NCBI GenBank assembly: GCA_028343845.1
Contig: JAOLZO010000012.1
Location: 1-63,057 of the forward strand
Length of the DNA stretch: 63,057 bases
Direction: 5' to 3'
Source: Verrucomicrobiota bacterium
GTDB lineage: Bacteria; Verrucomicrobiota; Verrucomicrobiia; Opitutales; Seribacteraceae
Below, piece by piece: positions 52,346-60,975 of this stretch (within the stretch, counting starts at the first letter, position 1; the number at the start of each line of letters is the position of its first letter). The position numbers were made by a program, and so were the translations under genes. Below the pieces are notes generated by a model. That model was given only the letters and a program-made list of their open reading frames with translations, made no database searches and was not told the DNA's origin.

Positions 52346-53455
52346 ATGAAAGCTAAACTCGTAGTCGTAGGAGCTTTTCCAAAAGATAAAGCCAAGGTTT
52401 TCGGTGGTTTTGTAACGGTTTGCAATGCCTTGATCAAATCTTCCTTTCCCGAAAAGTTCGATCTGGTTTTGATTGATACGACACAAGTCAGTAATCCCCC
52501 GCCTTCAATTTTCATTCGCTCTTTGATTGCAATTCGGCGCTTTTCCAAATTCCTTGTGCAGGTTTGTTTCAAGAAGCCTGACGCCGTTCTTATTTTCACC
52601 TCAAGTCGTTTGGGGTTGCTGGAAAAGGGGTTGATGGGGCGCTATGCAGAATGGATGGGCGTGCCTGCATTGATGGCTCCGGGAGGGGGGCATCTATTGA
52701 AGACCTATGAGCATTCCTTTTTCATGAGAGCATTCTCCTCTCTTGCATTTTCCAAAGCGAGCAAGATTCTGTGCCAAGGTCGGCAATGGCAAAACTTTGC
52801 CGTCGAAAAAATGGGTAGAAGGATCGAAGATGCTCCGATTGTTGAAAACTGGTCAGCTACCGAGGAGTTGCTCAAGATTGGCGAAAGCCGGGCCTATGAC
52901 TCTAGTGGCGAGAAACCAAAGCTTTTGTTCGTCGGTTGGTTGGATCGTGAAAAAGGTGTGATGGATTTGTTACGCGCCTTTTTAGATTCCGGTATCGAGA
53001 ATCAATTGGATCTGGAGCTGGTGGGCGAGGGAAACGTTTCCCGACAGGCAAGAGATTTTGTAAATCGGAACAAACTGACTGAAGCCGTTACCTTCCGTGG
53101 GTGGTTGCATGGTCCTGAATTGCAAGAGGCTTACCGGCAAGCTGATCTTTTTGCCCTACCTTCCTGGATGGAGGGTCTGCCGAATGCAATGATAGAAGCT
53201 ATGGCTTCCGGGCTATGCGTACTTGTTACCTCGGTAGGCAATATTCCGAGCGTAATCGAAGAAGGAGTGAATGGCATCATGGTCGAACCAAATCAAAGCG
53301 ATGAGATTTGCTCTGCCTTGAAGCAAATGGTTTCCGATCCTGCCAAAAGAGCGAAAATGGGTAAGAATGCTCATGTCTTCGCCAAAGAAAATTTTTCGGT
53401 AGAAGTTGCAGTTGGCAAGCTAACCGAAGTTGTCAGTCAAACCCTTCGCCGATAG
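52346..53455 (+). CDS. Glycosyltransferase family 4
   Basis: A 369-residue GT4 enzyme, 6 nt after the previous glycosyltransferase. N-terminal VVVGAFPKDKAKVFGGFVTVC, then LLFVGWLDREKGVMDLLRAF, LVGEGNVSRQA, FRGWLHGPELQEAYRQADLF and LPSWMEGLPNAMIEAMASGL with the donor-site glutamates. An 88-nt gap (53456-53543) with no clear promoter follows, and base composition becomes more GC-rich in the next gene. Confidence 0.85.
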   Translation: MKAKLVVVGAFPKDKAKVFGGFVTVCNALIKSSFPEKFDLVLIDTTQVSNPPPSIFIRSLIAIRRFSKFLVQVCFKKPDAVLIFTSSRLGLLEKGLMGRYAEWMGVPALMAPGGGHLLKTYEHSFFMRAFSSLAFSKASKILCQGRQWQNFAVEKMGRRIEDAPIVENWSATEELLKIGESRAYDSSGEKPKLLFVGWLDREKGVMDLLRAFLDSGIENQLDLELVGEGNVSRQARDFVNRNKLTEAVTFRGWLHGPELQEAYRQADLFALPSWMEGLPNAMIEAMASGLCVLVTSVGNIPSVIEEGVNGIMVEPNQSDEICSALKQMVSDPAKRAKMGKNAHVFAKENFSVEVAVGKLTEVVSQTLRR

Positions 53456-53543
53456 TCGAGCTATTGCTTCCACTTGAAATTCATTGGCTAATTTCCCATT
53501 TGCTGACACACTTTGAAAGATACTGATTTAGTGCCGTTCTGAT

Positions 53544-55688
53544 TTGAAACAAATTTTACAGTCATTGAAAACCGGGCAAACCCAAATTGCCGAGATTCCC
53601 GTCCCTCAAGTTACTCGTCGGCAAGTATTGATCTCCACTTCAAGAACTTTGGTTTCAGCGGGCACGGAGCGTATGCTTTTGGAGTTCGGCAAGGCGGGAT
53701 GGATCGAGAAGGCCCGTCAGCAGCCTGATAAGGTTCGAATGGTTCTGGAAAAGATAAAAACGGATGGTTTGCAACCGACGATTGAGGCCGTTCTTGAAAA
53801 GCTCGACCAACCTTTGCCAATGGGCTATTGCAACGTCGGCAAAGTGCTTGATACGGGGCGGGACGCTGGAGCTTTTCAAGTTGGGGATCGTGTGGTGAGC
53901 AATGGCAAGCACGCAGAAGCGGTGAGCGTACCAATAAATCTTTGCGCAAAGGTGCCCGATGTCGTATCAGACGACGAAGCGGCCTTTACGGTGCTTGGCG
54001 CCATTGCATTGCAGGGTATTCGTTTAGCCAACCCGACTTTGGGAGAAACGGTTGTGGTGACTGGACTGGGATTGGTCGGGTTGATGACCGTTCAGCTCCT
54101 TCGGGCCCATGGTTGCCGGGTTTTGGGAATGGATTTTGACAAGGACAGGCTCGAGTTGGCGACCCGGTTCGGTGCCGAGGTGGTGGATTTGTCGGAGGGA
54201 GCTGACCCGGTGCTCGCAGCCCAGTCGTATTCACGTGACCGTGGTGTGGATGCGGTCATTATCACTGTGTCGAGCGAAAGTAACGAACCGGTCAACCAAG
54301 CTGCAAAGATGTGCCGGAAACGTGGCCGGATCGTACTTGTCGGGGTGACGGGACTGGAGCTTTCGAGAGCTGATTTTTTCGAGAAGGAGCTAACCTTTCA
54401 GGTGAGCTGTTCATACGGTCCCGGACGATATGATTCGAACTACGAAGAGAAAGGGAATGATTATCCCATAGGGTTCGTCCGCTGGACGGAGCAACGTAAT
54501 TTTGAGGCGGTTTTGGACATGATGGCCGAAGGCAAGCTGGACGTTAAGCCGTTGATTTCCCACAAGCTTGAAATAGATGAAGCGCAAAAGGCTTACGAAA
54601 TAGTAGGCGGTCTCGAAAAATCACTTGGCATACTGCTTGAATATCCGGGAATCGAAATCACGCAGGAGGCCCGGACGGTTACCTTGACCTCATCCGGTTC
54701 CAGTGCTCAAAAGCCCCCGACGGGACAGAGGAATGCCAAAGTCGAACTCAGTTTCATTGGGTCGGGCAATTATGCGACAAAGACTCTTATGCCTGCATTC
54801 AAGGAGGCTGGTGCAGGCTTGCGAAGCGTGGCGACGAATACCGGGGTGGGTGGCGTGCATGCCGGTCGAAAGCACGGGTTCATAGAGTCCACCACCGATG
54901 TGGGACGCCTGTTCTCCGATGACCAGACCAATGCCATTGTCATTGCCACCCGTCACGACAGTCATGCTGGCTTTGTGTTGGAGGCCTTGCGCTCTGGCAA
55001 GCATGTCTTCGTTGAAAAACCACTTTGCCTCAATCATCAAGAGCTTGAGGAGATCGGAAAGGCTTTTTCCGAAAGGCAGGAGGGAGAATCAGGTGCCGTC
55101 CTGATGGTTGGCTTTAACCGGCGCTTTTCCCCGCAGGTTCAGAGAATGAAGAAACTGCTCAAGGGGAAAAAGGATCCCAAAGCTTTTGTCATGACGGTCA
55201 ATACAGGAGAAATCCCTGCCGATCATTGGGCTCATGACCCGGAGACGGGCGGAGGGCGAATTGTCGGGGAAGCCTGTCACTTTATTGACCTGATTCGTTT
55301 TCTCTGCGGAGCCCCGATCAAAAGTTTCCAAAAAATGGAGATGGATTCCTCTACCCGTGACACCGCTACTTTACAGCTTGGTTTCGAAGACGGATCGGTC
55401 GGTACGATTCATTACTTTTCCAATGGTAGCAAAGCGTATCCAAAGGAGCGCTTGGAGGTATTTGCTTCCGGAGGGATATTGCAACTGGACAACTTTCGAA
55501 AACTTCGTGGATTTGGGTGGCCGAGTTTTCGGAAAATGAATCTTTGGCGACAGGACAAGGGTCAGAAAGCGTGTGCCCGGGCCTTTGTGGATGCCGTTAG
55601 CGGTGGTAAGCCTTCACCCATCGGGATGGATGAAATTTTGGAGGTCAGCAGAGTAGCCATTGATCTGCAAGGAGGTGCATGCTCGTAG
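53544..55688 (+). CDS. Two-domain oxidoreductase: zinc-alcohol-dehydrogenase-like plus Gfo/Idh/MocA
   Basis: A 714-residue fusion with a TTG start. Residues 1 to about 365 are an MDR/alcohol-dehydrogenase-like domain: SAGTERMLLEFGKAGWIEKA, YCNVGKVLDTG, GDRVVSNGKHAE, VVTGLGLVGLMTVQLL. Residues about 400-714 are a Gfo/Idh domain: SFIGSGNYATKTLMPAF, ATRHDSHAGFVLEALRSGKH, VFVEKPL with intact EKP, GFNRRFSPQV and GEACHFIDLIRFL. Such fusions are typical of polysaccharide loci with wecB and heparinase-like genes, as here. They probably oxidise or epimerise a nucleotide sugar. The DNA is GC-rich (109 of 180 bases at 54061-54240 are G or C). Confidence 0.85.
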   Translation: MKQILQSLKTGQTQIAEIPVPQVTRRQVLISTSRTLVSAGTERMLLEFGKAGWIEKARQQPDKVRMVLEKIKTDGLQPTIEAVLEKLDQPLPMGYCNVGKVLDTGRDAGAFQVGDRVVSNGKHAEAVSVPINLCAKVPDVVSDDEAAFTVLGAIALQGIRLANPTLGETVVVTGLGLVGLMTVQLLRAHGCRVLGMDFDKDRLELATRFGAEVVDLSEGADPVLAAQSYSRDRGVDAVIITVSSESNEPVNQAAKMCRKRGRIVLVGVTGLELSRADFFEKELTFQVSCSYGPGRYDSNYEEKGNDYPIGFVRWTEQRNFEAVLDMMAEGKLDVKPLISHKLEIDEAQKAYEIVGGLEKSLGILLEYPGIEITQEARTVTLTSSGSSAQKPPTGQRNAKVELSFIGSGNYATKTLMPAFKEAGAGLRSVATNTGVGGVHAGRKHGFIESTTDVGRLFSDDQTNAIVIATRHDSHAGFVLEALRSGKHVFVEKPLCLNHQELEEIGKAFSERQEGESGAVLMVGFNRRFSPQVQRMKKLLKGKKDPKAFVMTVNTGEIPADHWAHDPETGGGRIVGEACHFIDLIRFLCGAPIKSFQKMEMDSSTRDTATLQLGFEDGSVGTIHYFSNGSKAYPKERLEVFASGGILQLDNFRKLRGFGWPSFRKMNLWRQDKGQKACARAFVDAVSGGKPSPIGMDEILEVSRVAIDLQGGACS
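55669..55676 (+). promoter_or_regulatory. Strong Shine-Dalgarno sequence before wecB-like gene
   Basis: AAGGAGGT lies inside the end of the oxidoreductase gene with only two bases before ATG 55679. It is the clearest ribosome-binding site noticed in the window; most other genes here lack one. It supports ATG 55679 as the start and independent loading of ribosomes at this gene. Confidence 0.6.
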
Positions 55689-56773
55689 ATTTCATTGCTG
55701 GGGCGCGTCCCAATTTCATGAAGATTGCCTCCATTATCCGGGCAATCAATTCTCGGAAGATTGAGGGGGGTAAACTGAGCTATCGTTTGGTTCATACCGG
55801 TCAGCACTATGATGAAAACATGTCGGGATCGTTTTTCGCTCAATTGGGTATTCCGGAGCCCGACGTAAATTTGGAAACGGGGTCGGGTACCCAGGCCGAG
55901 CAGACGTCCGCGATCATGCTTGGATACGAAAAGTTGCTCATGGAAGCCCCCTCCTCGCTCTGTCTGGTCGTGGGCGACGTGACCTCGACCATGGCTTGTG
56001 CGATTACGGCGCAAAAGCTTTGTATCCCCGTTGCTCACGTTGAGGGGGGTATTCGTTCGGACGATTGGACCATGCCTGAGGAAATCAATCGGGTCGTGAC
56101 TGATTCGGTGACCAATTACTTCTTCACCACGAGTGAAACGGCGAATGAAAACCTTGCCCGAACCGGTGTCTCGGAGGATCGGATCTTTTTCGTGGGCAAT
56201 ACCATGATCGATACTCTGCTTGATAATGCCGATCGATTGAAAAAGCCGGATTTATGGGAAGATATCGGTTTGTCGGAAAAGGATTATTTCGTACTCACTT
56301 TGCATCGACCGGGGAATGTGGATCGACCTGATAATCTTGCCGACGCGCTTCGGTCCATCGGTGAGGGTGTGCGCGGGAAGGCAGTTGTTTTTCCCGTTCA
56401 TCCACGTTCTGCGAAGAGCTTGGAAGAGGTCGAAGGGCTTCCCGAAAACATTTTCTTCACAGATCCTCAACCTTACTTGGAATTCAATTTTTTGGTCAAG
56501 CATGCCAAGGGGGTGATAACCGATTCCGGAGGTATTACCGAAGAAGCCACTGTAATGGGCGTTCCCTGCATGACCTTGCGCGATACTACCGAACGACCCG
56601 AAACGATCACTGTGGGAACGAACGAGCTGGTCGGTACGGACCCAGATGCCCTTAGCCCCTTTTTGGACCGCTTGTTTGCGGGAGAATGGAAAAAGGGAGC
56701 CATTCCTGAAAAATGGGATGGCAAGACCGGTGAGCGCATAGTTGCTTCCTTGGAGAGAATTCTTTGCCGTTAG
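55679..56773 (+). CDS. wecB: Non-hydrolysing UDP-GlcNAc 2-epimerase (WecB-like)
   Basis: A 364-residue GT-B-fold epimerase. VDFIAGARPNFMKIASIIRAI is the family N-terminus; HTGQHYDENMSGSFF, VVGDVTSTMACAITA, HVEGGIRSDDWTMPEEINR, LTLHRPGNVD, VFPVHPRS and ITDSGGITEEATVMGVPCMTLRD-type motifs follow in order. It converts UDP-GlcNAc to UDP-ManNAc, or a related uronic derivative in WbpI fashion. It overlaps the preceding and following genes by 10 nt each. Confidence 0.9.
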   Translation: MLVDFIAGARPNFMKIASIIRAINSRKIEGGKLSYRLVHTGQHYDENMSGSFFAQLGIPEPDVNLETGSGTQAEQTSAIMLGYEKLLMEAPSSLCLVVGDVTSTMACAITAQKLCIPVAHVEGGIRSDDWTMPEEINRVVTDSVTNYFFTTSETANENLARTGVSEDRIFFVGNTMIDTLLDNADRLKKPDLWEDIGLSEKDYFVLTLHRPGNVDRPDNLADALRSIGEGVRGKAVVFPVHPRSAKSLEEVEGLPENIFFTDPQPYLEFNFLVKHAKGVITDSGGITEEATVMGVPCMTLRDTTERPETITVGTNELVGTDPDALSPFLDRLFAGEWKKGAIPEKWDGKTGERIVASLERILCR

Positions 56774-58407
56774 CTAAATTTTCATTGTACTGGAATACAA
56801 TCCGATATCTTAAACCGAGTCAGGTTTACGGAAGACTCTTTTCCAATTGGTTGAAACCGGGAAAAGTTCGAGCACCCGACGTCGGACTTCGTTCCGGCTC
56901 GGGGCATTGGGTCAAGCCTGCCGAGCGCGAGTCGAGCATGGTGGGCGCATCGAAGTTCAACTTGCTTGGGCAAGCCATGGATTTGCAGGAGATTGATTGG
57001 AATGGTTCCGAAGTTGAAAAGCTCTGGCGCTATAACCAGCATTATTTTGACGACTTGAATGCGAGGAAATCGAGTGAGCGGGTTTCCTGGCACAAGGAAT
57101 TGATCGAAGATTGGATTTCCCGAAACCCTCCTTGTGAAGGAATTGGATGGGAGCCTTATCCGACTTCCCTGAGGGTTGTAAATTGGATCAAATGGACCAA
57201 TGCCGGAAACGTTTTGAGTCAGCAAGCGATCAAAAGCTTGGCTACGCAGGCCGAGTGGATAAGCAAAAGGGTGGAGCGCCACCTTCTCGGCAATCATCTT
57301 ATTTCCAATGCCAAAGCGCTCGTTTTCGCAGGTTTGTTTTTTGAAGGAAGCTCAGCCAAAAGATGGTTTTCGGAGGGAGTGGAAATTCTCCTGCAGGAGA
57401 TTCCGGAACAAATTCTATCCGACGGCGCCCACTTTGAGCGCAGCACTATGTATCACTCATTGGTGTACGAGGACATGCTCGATCTTTTCAATTGCCTTTC
57501 GCTCTTTGATTCCACGCCTTGCGATTTGTCCGGGCTGGTTGAAGCGCTCCGGCAGAGAATGCCCGGGATGGCAAAGTGGTTGAACCACATGTGCCATCCG
57601 GATGGAGAAATAAGTTTCTTTAACGATGCCGCTCAAGGAGTAGCGCCGGCTCCCGGAGCCTTGGCCGATTATGCCAAAAGGCTTGGCTTCCGGGATCCTC
57701 CTGATCCTTCCGGAGTTTCATGTCATTTCCCGGATAGCGGGTATGTCCGCTTAAGCGAAGAGTCTGCGGTCGCCTTGCTGGACGTTGCTCCCCTCGGCCC
57801 GGACTATCTGCCTGGACATGGGCATGCCGACACCATGTCCTTCGAGTTGTCTGTTCATGGGCAAAGGGTGATTGTCAACGGCGGAACGTCGACCTATGAG
57901 CCAGGGGAGCGACGCTTGCGCGAGCGCGGTACCTGCTCTCACAGTACCGTGGAAATCGAAGGCAAGGATTCTTCGGAGGTTTGGCGCTCCTTCCGGGTTG
58001 CCCGCCGGGCTCGTCCGGTTGTCACAAACTGTGAATTAGGTTCATCCTCAAAGACTGTTTCTTGCCATCATGACGGTTATGCCCGGCTACCAGGGAAGCC
58101 TATTCATGAGCGGATCTGGAAATTGGATGACAAAGAGTTGAAGGTTTCTGATCAAATGGTTGGGGGAAGTTTTTCGGGAGTGGCCAGATACGTTCTTCAC
58201 CCAAGCGTGGATGTTTCATCTCAGACCGACGGCACTTGGCTCCTGAGCTTGAAGAATGGGCGAAAAGTACGAATCAATTCGTTGAGAGGAAAGGGTCGCG
58301 TGGAGGACGCCCATTATGCGCCAAGGTTCGGCCAAGCTTTGAGCACTCGGTGTATTTGCGTCCAATTGGATGAGGGGAATGCAATCACCAGGCTGAGCTG
58401 GGACTAG
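56764..58407 (+). CDS. Heparinase II/III-family (alginate-lyase-like) protein
   Basis: A 547-residue protein with a TTG start. An all-alpha toroid N-terminal half (WRYNQHYFDDLNA, WISRNPPCEGIGWEPYPTSLR, HLLGNHLISNAKALVFAG, FERSTMYHSLVYEDMLDLF) precedes a beta-sandwich with GHGHADTMSFELSVHGQ, the C-terminal heparinase II/III motif with the active His. No signal peptide is evident, so it may work in the cytoplasm or leave by another route. In polysaccharide loci such proteins are thought to trim or modify uronate polymers. Usually linked, as here, to a two-domain oxidoreductase and wecB. Confidence 0.85.
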   Translation: MPLAKFSLYWNTIRYLKPSQVYGRLFSNWLKPGKVRAPDVGLRSGSGHWVKPAERESSMVGASKFNLLGQAMDLQEIDWNGSEVEKLWRYNQHYFDDLNARKSSERVSWHKELIEDWISRNPPCEGIGWEPYPTSLRVVNWIKWTNAGNVLSQQAIKSLATQAEWISKRVERHLLGNHLISNAKALVFAGLFFEGSSAKRWFSEGVEILLQEIPEQILSDGAHFERSTMYHSLVYEDMLDLFNCLSLFDSTPCDLSGLVEALRQRMPGMAKWLNHMCHPDGEISFFNDAAQGVAPAPGALADYAKRLGFRDPPDPSGVSCHFPDSGYVRLSEESAVALLDVAPLGPDYLPGHGHADTMSFELSVHGQRVIVNGGTSTYEPGERRLRERGTCSHSTVEIEGKDSSEVWRSFRVARRARPVVTNCELGSSSKTVSCHHDGYARLPGKPIHERIWKLDDKELKVSDQMVGGSFSGVARYVLHPSVDVSSQTDGTWLLSLKNGRKVRINSLRGKGRVEDAHYAPRFGQALSTRCICVQLDEGNAITRLSWD

Positions 58408-58425
58408 GTTGGTTGTTACGCCATC

Positions 58426-59580
58426 GTGAAAAGAATCGCATTTGTAATTAGCTATCCGTTACGCAGAGAACTTGCCGTCGGAAATCGAATCCTGTCCTTT
58501 TTGATCGGCGCGCACCAGCGCGGTCATGAGGTCGTGTTGATTTCACCGGGTGATGAGCCGGTCAAGTTGGCTCAAATGCCTGATCGTTTTGAGCATAGGG
58601 TCATTGGTCCGCGTCCCAAGGGTAAGGGTGGTTTTGTGGGCAGGGCCATCATGGAAACCTTTCTTGCCCGGAAATTATTAAAAGAGTTGGGGGCTTGCCG
58701 ATGTGAAGAAATATTCATCAGCATCCCTTCCATGTTTTTGCTTTTCCTGAGTCCAAGGCAGAAGGACAAGCTCACTTGTCTGGATATACGTGATTTGACT
58801 TGGGAATATCTTGAGGATTCCTGGTTTCATTCTTTGGCCAAGCGCGTCTTCAGACGTCTTGCCCGAAGTCGGATTGGCAGGTTCTCTTCGGTGATCGTAA
58901 CCAACCCCTCCGAAAGACGGTACGTGAAAGAAGAACTGGGAGTTCCCGAAAGCAAAGTCACGATGGTTCCCAACGGAATTTCCACTAAGCAGTTCGAGGT
59001 GTTGGCCGGGGTGGGGAAAAAGGATCGCAAGAAGGGAGAGTCGGTGGTGGTTTCCTATGTCGGGAATATCGGCCTGCCGCAAAACTTGATCGTATTGTTG
59101 CAAGTTGCGAAGGAAATGCCGGATTTGATTTTTAACATCATCGGGGCGGGAGAAGATATCGAGCGTGTTCGCGCCTACAAAAATAAAAATCAAATTTCGA
59201 ATGCTCACCTTTTGGGAAGAGTGCAATGGGAAGAAGTTCCTGAAATTTATTCATCCACCGACATTTTGTATGCCCAGTTGAGCCCCAGTTTTTCAGGGGC
59301 CTTGCCATCGAAATTATACGAATACCTGTCAACGGGGAAATTTTTCGTATACGGAGGGGAGGGCCAGGCGCCCGAATTTCTGTCTAATTTTGAAAACCAC
59401 TCGGTTGTTTTGCCTGACAATGCGGATACCCTCAAGGATGCGATTGAAAAGTCGATTCGATCCGAAAGGCACAAGGTTCATTCTACTGAAAACATTGAAT
59501 CCATAAGAAAGAATTATCTCAGAGAAAAAAATGCAGTAAGATGGCTGGAAACACTTGAAAGCCAGAGGGATACTGCATGA
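58426..59580 (+). CDS. Glycosyltransferase family 4
   Basis: A 384-residue GT-B protein with a GTG start. VISYPLRRELAVGNRILSFLIGA opens the acceptor domain; LDIRDLTWEYLEDSW resembles the DIRDxWP segment of WbuB-like enzymes; MVPNGIS, VVSYVGNIGLPQNLIVLLQ, LLGRVQWEEVPEIYSSTDIL and ALPSKLYEYLSTGKFFVYGG complete the donor domain. It adds a sugar in the GC-rich 3' module. A 75-nt gap without recognised signals follows. Confidence 0.8.
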   Translation: MKRIAFVISYPLRRELAVGNRILSFLIGAHQRGHEVVLISPGDEPVKLAQMPDRFEHRVIGPRPKGKGGFVGRAIMETFLARKLLKELGACRCEEIFISIPSMFLLFLSPRQKDKLTCLDIRDLTWEYLEDSWFHSLAKRVFRRLARSRIGRFSSVIVTNPSERRYVKEELGVPESKVTMVPNGISTKQFEVLAGVGKKDRKKGESVVVSYVGNIGLPQNLIVLLQVAKEMPDLIFNIIGAGEDIERVRAYKNKNQISNAHLLGRVQWEEVPEIYSSTDILYAQLSPSFSGALPSKLYEYLSTGKFFVYGGEGQAPEFLSNFENHSVVLPDNADTLKDAIEKSIRSERHKVHSTENIESIRKNYLREKNAVRWLETLESQRDTA

Positions 59581-59655
59581 CCAAATGAAGCCTGATAAGG
59601 AAATTTATCGACTTGTCTGCAGCTTAAAGCCAAGAAAAGAGATTCGATAACTGAT

Positions 59656-60975
59656 ATGACCCGATCTTCAGACTGGAACCTAAGCAAAGGCGTGAGAGTT
59701 TCCGCAAACCTAGTTGTTGCGGTTTTGGTATCCTATCTGGTGCCCAGGCATTTTTCACCCGTTACGGAAACCCTGTTTCTGGTAAGTATCGAGAAGCACG
59801 CCCTATACTCCCTTTGGTTCGGGCTGTCCTTTTTGATTTTCGGGGAAATGGCTGGCATTGCCGACCGGAGATTGCTCAACCCATCGACTCGGCATTTCTT
59901 CCTTTTTCTGCTATCCGGATTTCTAGCCAGCCTTTCCTTGCTACTTGTTGTTTGGTTGGTCGAATTCAGTTTTGTCGGGAGGTTTGTGGTCTTGAAAATT
60001 GCCACTTTCACTGGGCTTGGCAGTTTTCTGTTTTCTTTGATCTTCGCTCGGTTGGCCAGTCAGAGCCGGACCAGGACTTTTCTGATGGTTCCCGAGGAGG
60101 TTTCAAAGGTCATTCAATCTGCGTTAAACGATCAGGCGGGCTTGTTCGAGTGGATGAACCGCGATGGATTGTGTTCGGATGCCAGTATTCAGGAGTTTTG
60201 CAAAAAAGAGATGATTGATCTGGTGGTCATGGACAAAAGCCCCGAAGGCGGGGAGATCGAAATCATTCCCTTGCTTGAAGGGGGTACCCAAGTGATGGGC
60301 GTAGTTGAATTTTGGGAGCAATACTTGGAGAAGATTCCTCCGCGTTACGTCGACCAATCGTGGTTGGCTAAGCTTGACCTGCGCTTGAGGGATCCTTTTT
60401 CCCATAAACTGAAACGGTTGGCTGATCTTGTTTTTGCTTTTCTTGGCATCGTTCTTTCCTTGCCGATTCTTTTGCCTTCTCTTGCCGTCATCGCCATCAA
60501 TTCAGGCTTCCCTCTCTTTTTCACCCAGCGCCGAACAGGTTTCATGGGGCGTGAGTACACCCTCTTCAAGTTGCGGACGATGGAGAAAAACGCCGAGGAA
60601 AAAGGAGCCGAATGGGCAAAGGAAAAAGACAAGCGGGTGACCGGCTGCGGGAAATTTCTGCGCAAGTGGAGGATCGATGAGATTCCGCAGTTCCTGAACG
60701 TAATCAGAGGTGAAATGTCAATTGTCGGACCTCGTCCCGAACGCCCTGAGTTTCAAGAGGAGCTAATCAAGCAGGTCCCCCACTGGAATTGCAGGCACCT
60801 GGTCAAGCCCGGGCTCACCGGATGGGCTCAGATTCGTTATCGTTATGCAGCCGATTCGGATGCATCCGAGGAGAAGTTGGCGTATGATCTCTATTACATC
60901 AAACACGCCTCGATCCTGATGGATCTTCAGGTTATTTTATCGACCCTCCGGTCAGTTGCCCGCGGAAGCCGATGA
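59656..60975 (+). CDS. WbaP/WcaJ-like undecaprenyl-phosphate hexose-1-phosphate transferase
   Basis: A 439-residue large phosphoglycosyltransferase. Four hydrophobic segments in residues about 10-135, a soluble linker (MVPEEVSKVIQSAL onward, a CoA-binding-like domain), then the catalytic Bac_transf domain: LADLVFAFLGIVLSLPILLP, FTQRRTGFMGREYTLFKLRT, FLRKWRIDEIPQFLNVIRGE, MSIVGPRPERPEF and KPGLTGWAQIRYRYA. It can start glycan synthesis on undecaprenyl phosphate with Glc-1-P or Gal-1-P. It is the third initiating-type transferase in the window. galE overlaps its stop. Confidence 0.88.
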   Translation: MTRSSDWNLSKGVRVSANLVVAVLVSYLVPRHFSPVTETLFLVSIEKHALYSLWFGLSFLIFGEMAGIADRRLLNPSTRHFFLFLLSGFLASLSLLLVVWLVEFSFVGRFVVLKIATFTGLGSFLFSLIFARLASQSRTRTFLMVPEEVSKVIQSALNDQAGLFEWMNRDGLCSDASIQEFCKKEMIDLVVMDKSPEGGEIEIIPLLEGGTQVMGVVEFWEQYLEKIPPRYVDQSWLAKLDLRLRDPFSHKLKRLADLVFAFLGIVLSLPILLPSLAVIAINSGFPLFFTQRRTGFMGREYTLFKLRTMEKNAEEKGAEWAKEKDKRVTGCGKFLRKWRIDEIPQFLNVIRGEMSIVGPRPERPEFQEELIKQVPHWNCRHLVKPGLTGWAQIRYRYAADSDASEEKLAYDLYYIKHASILMDLQVILSTLRSVARGSR

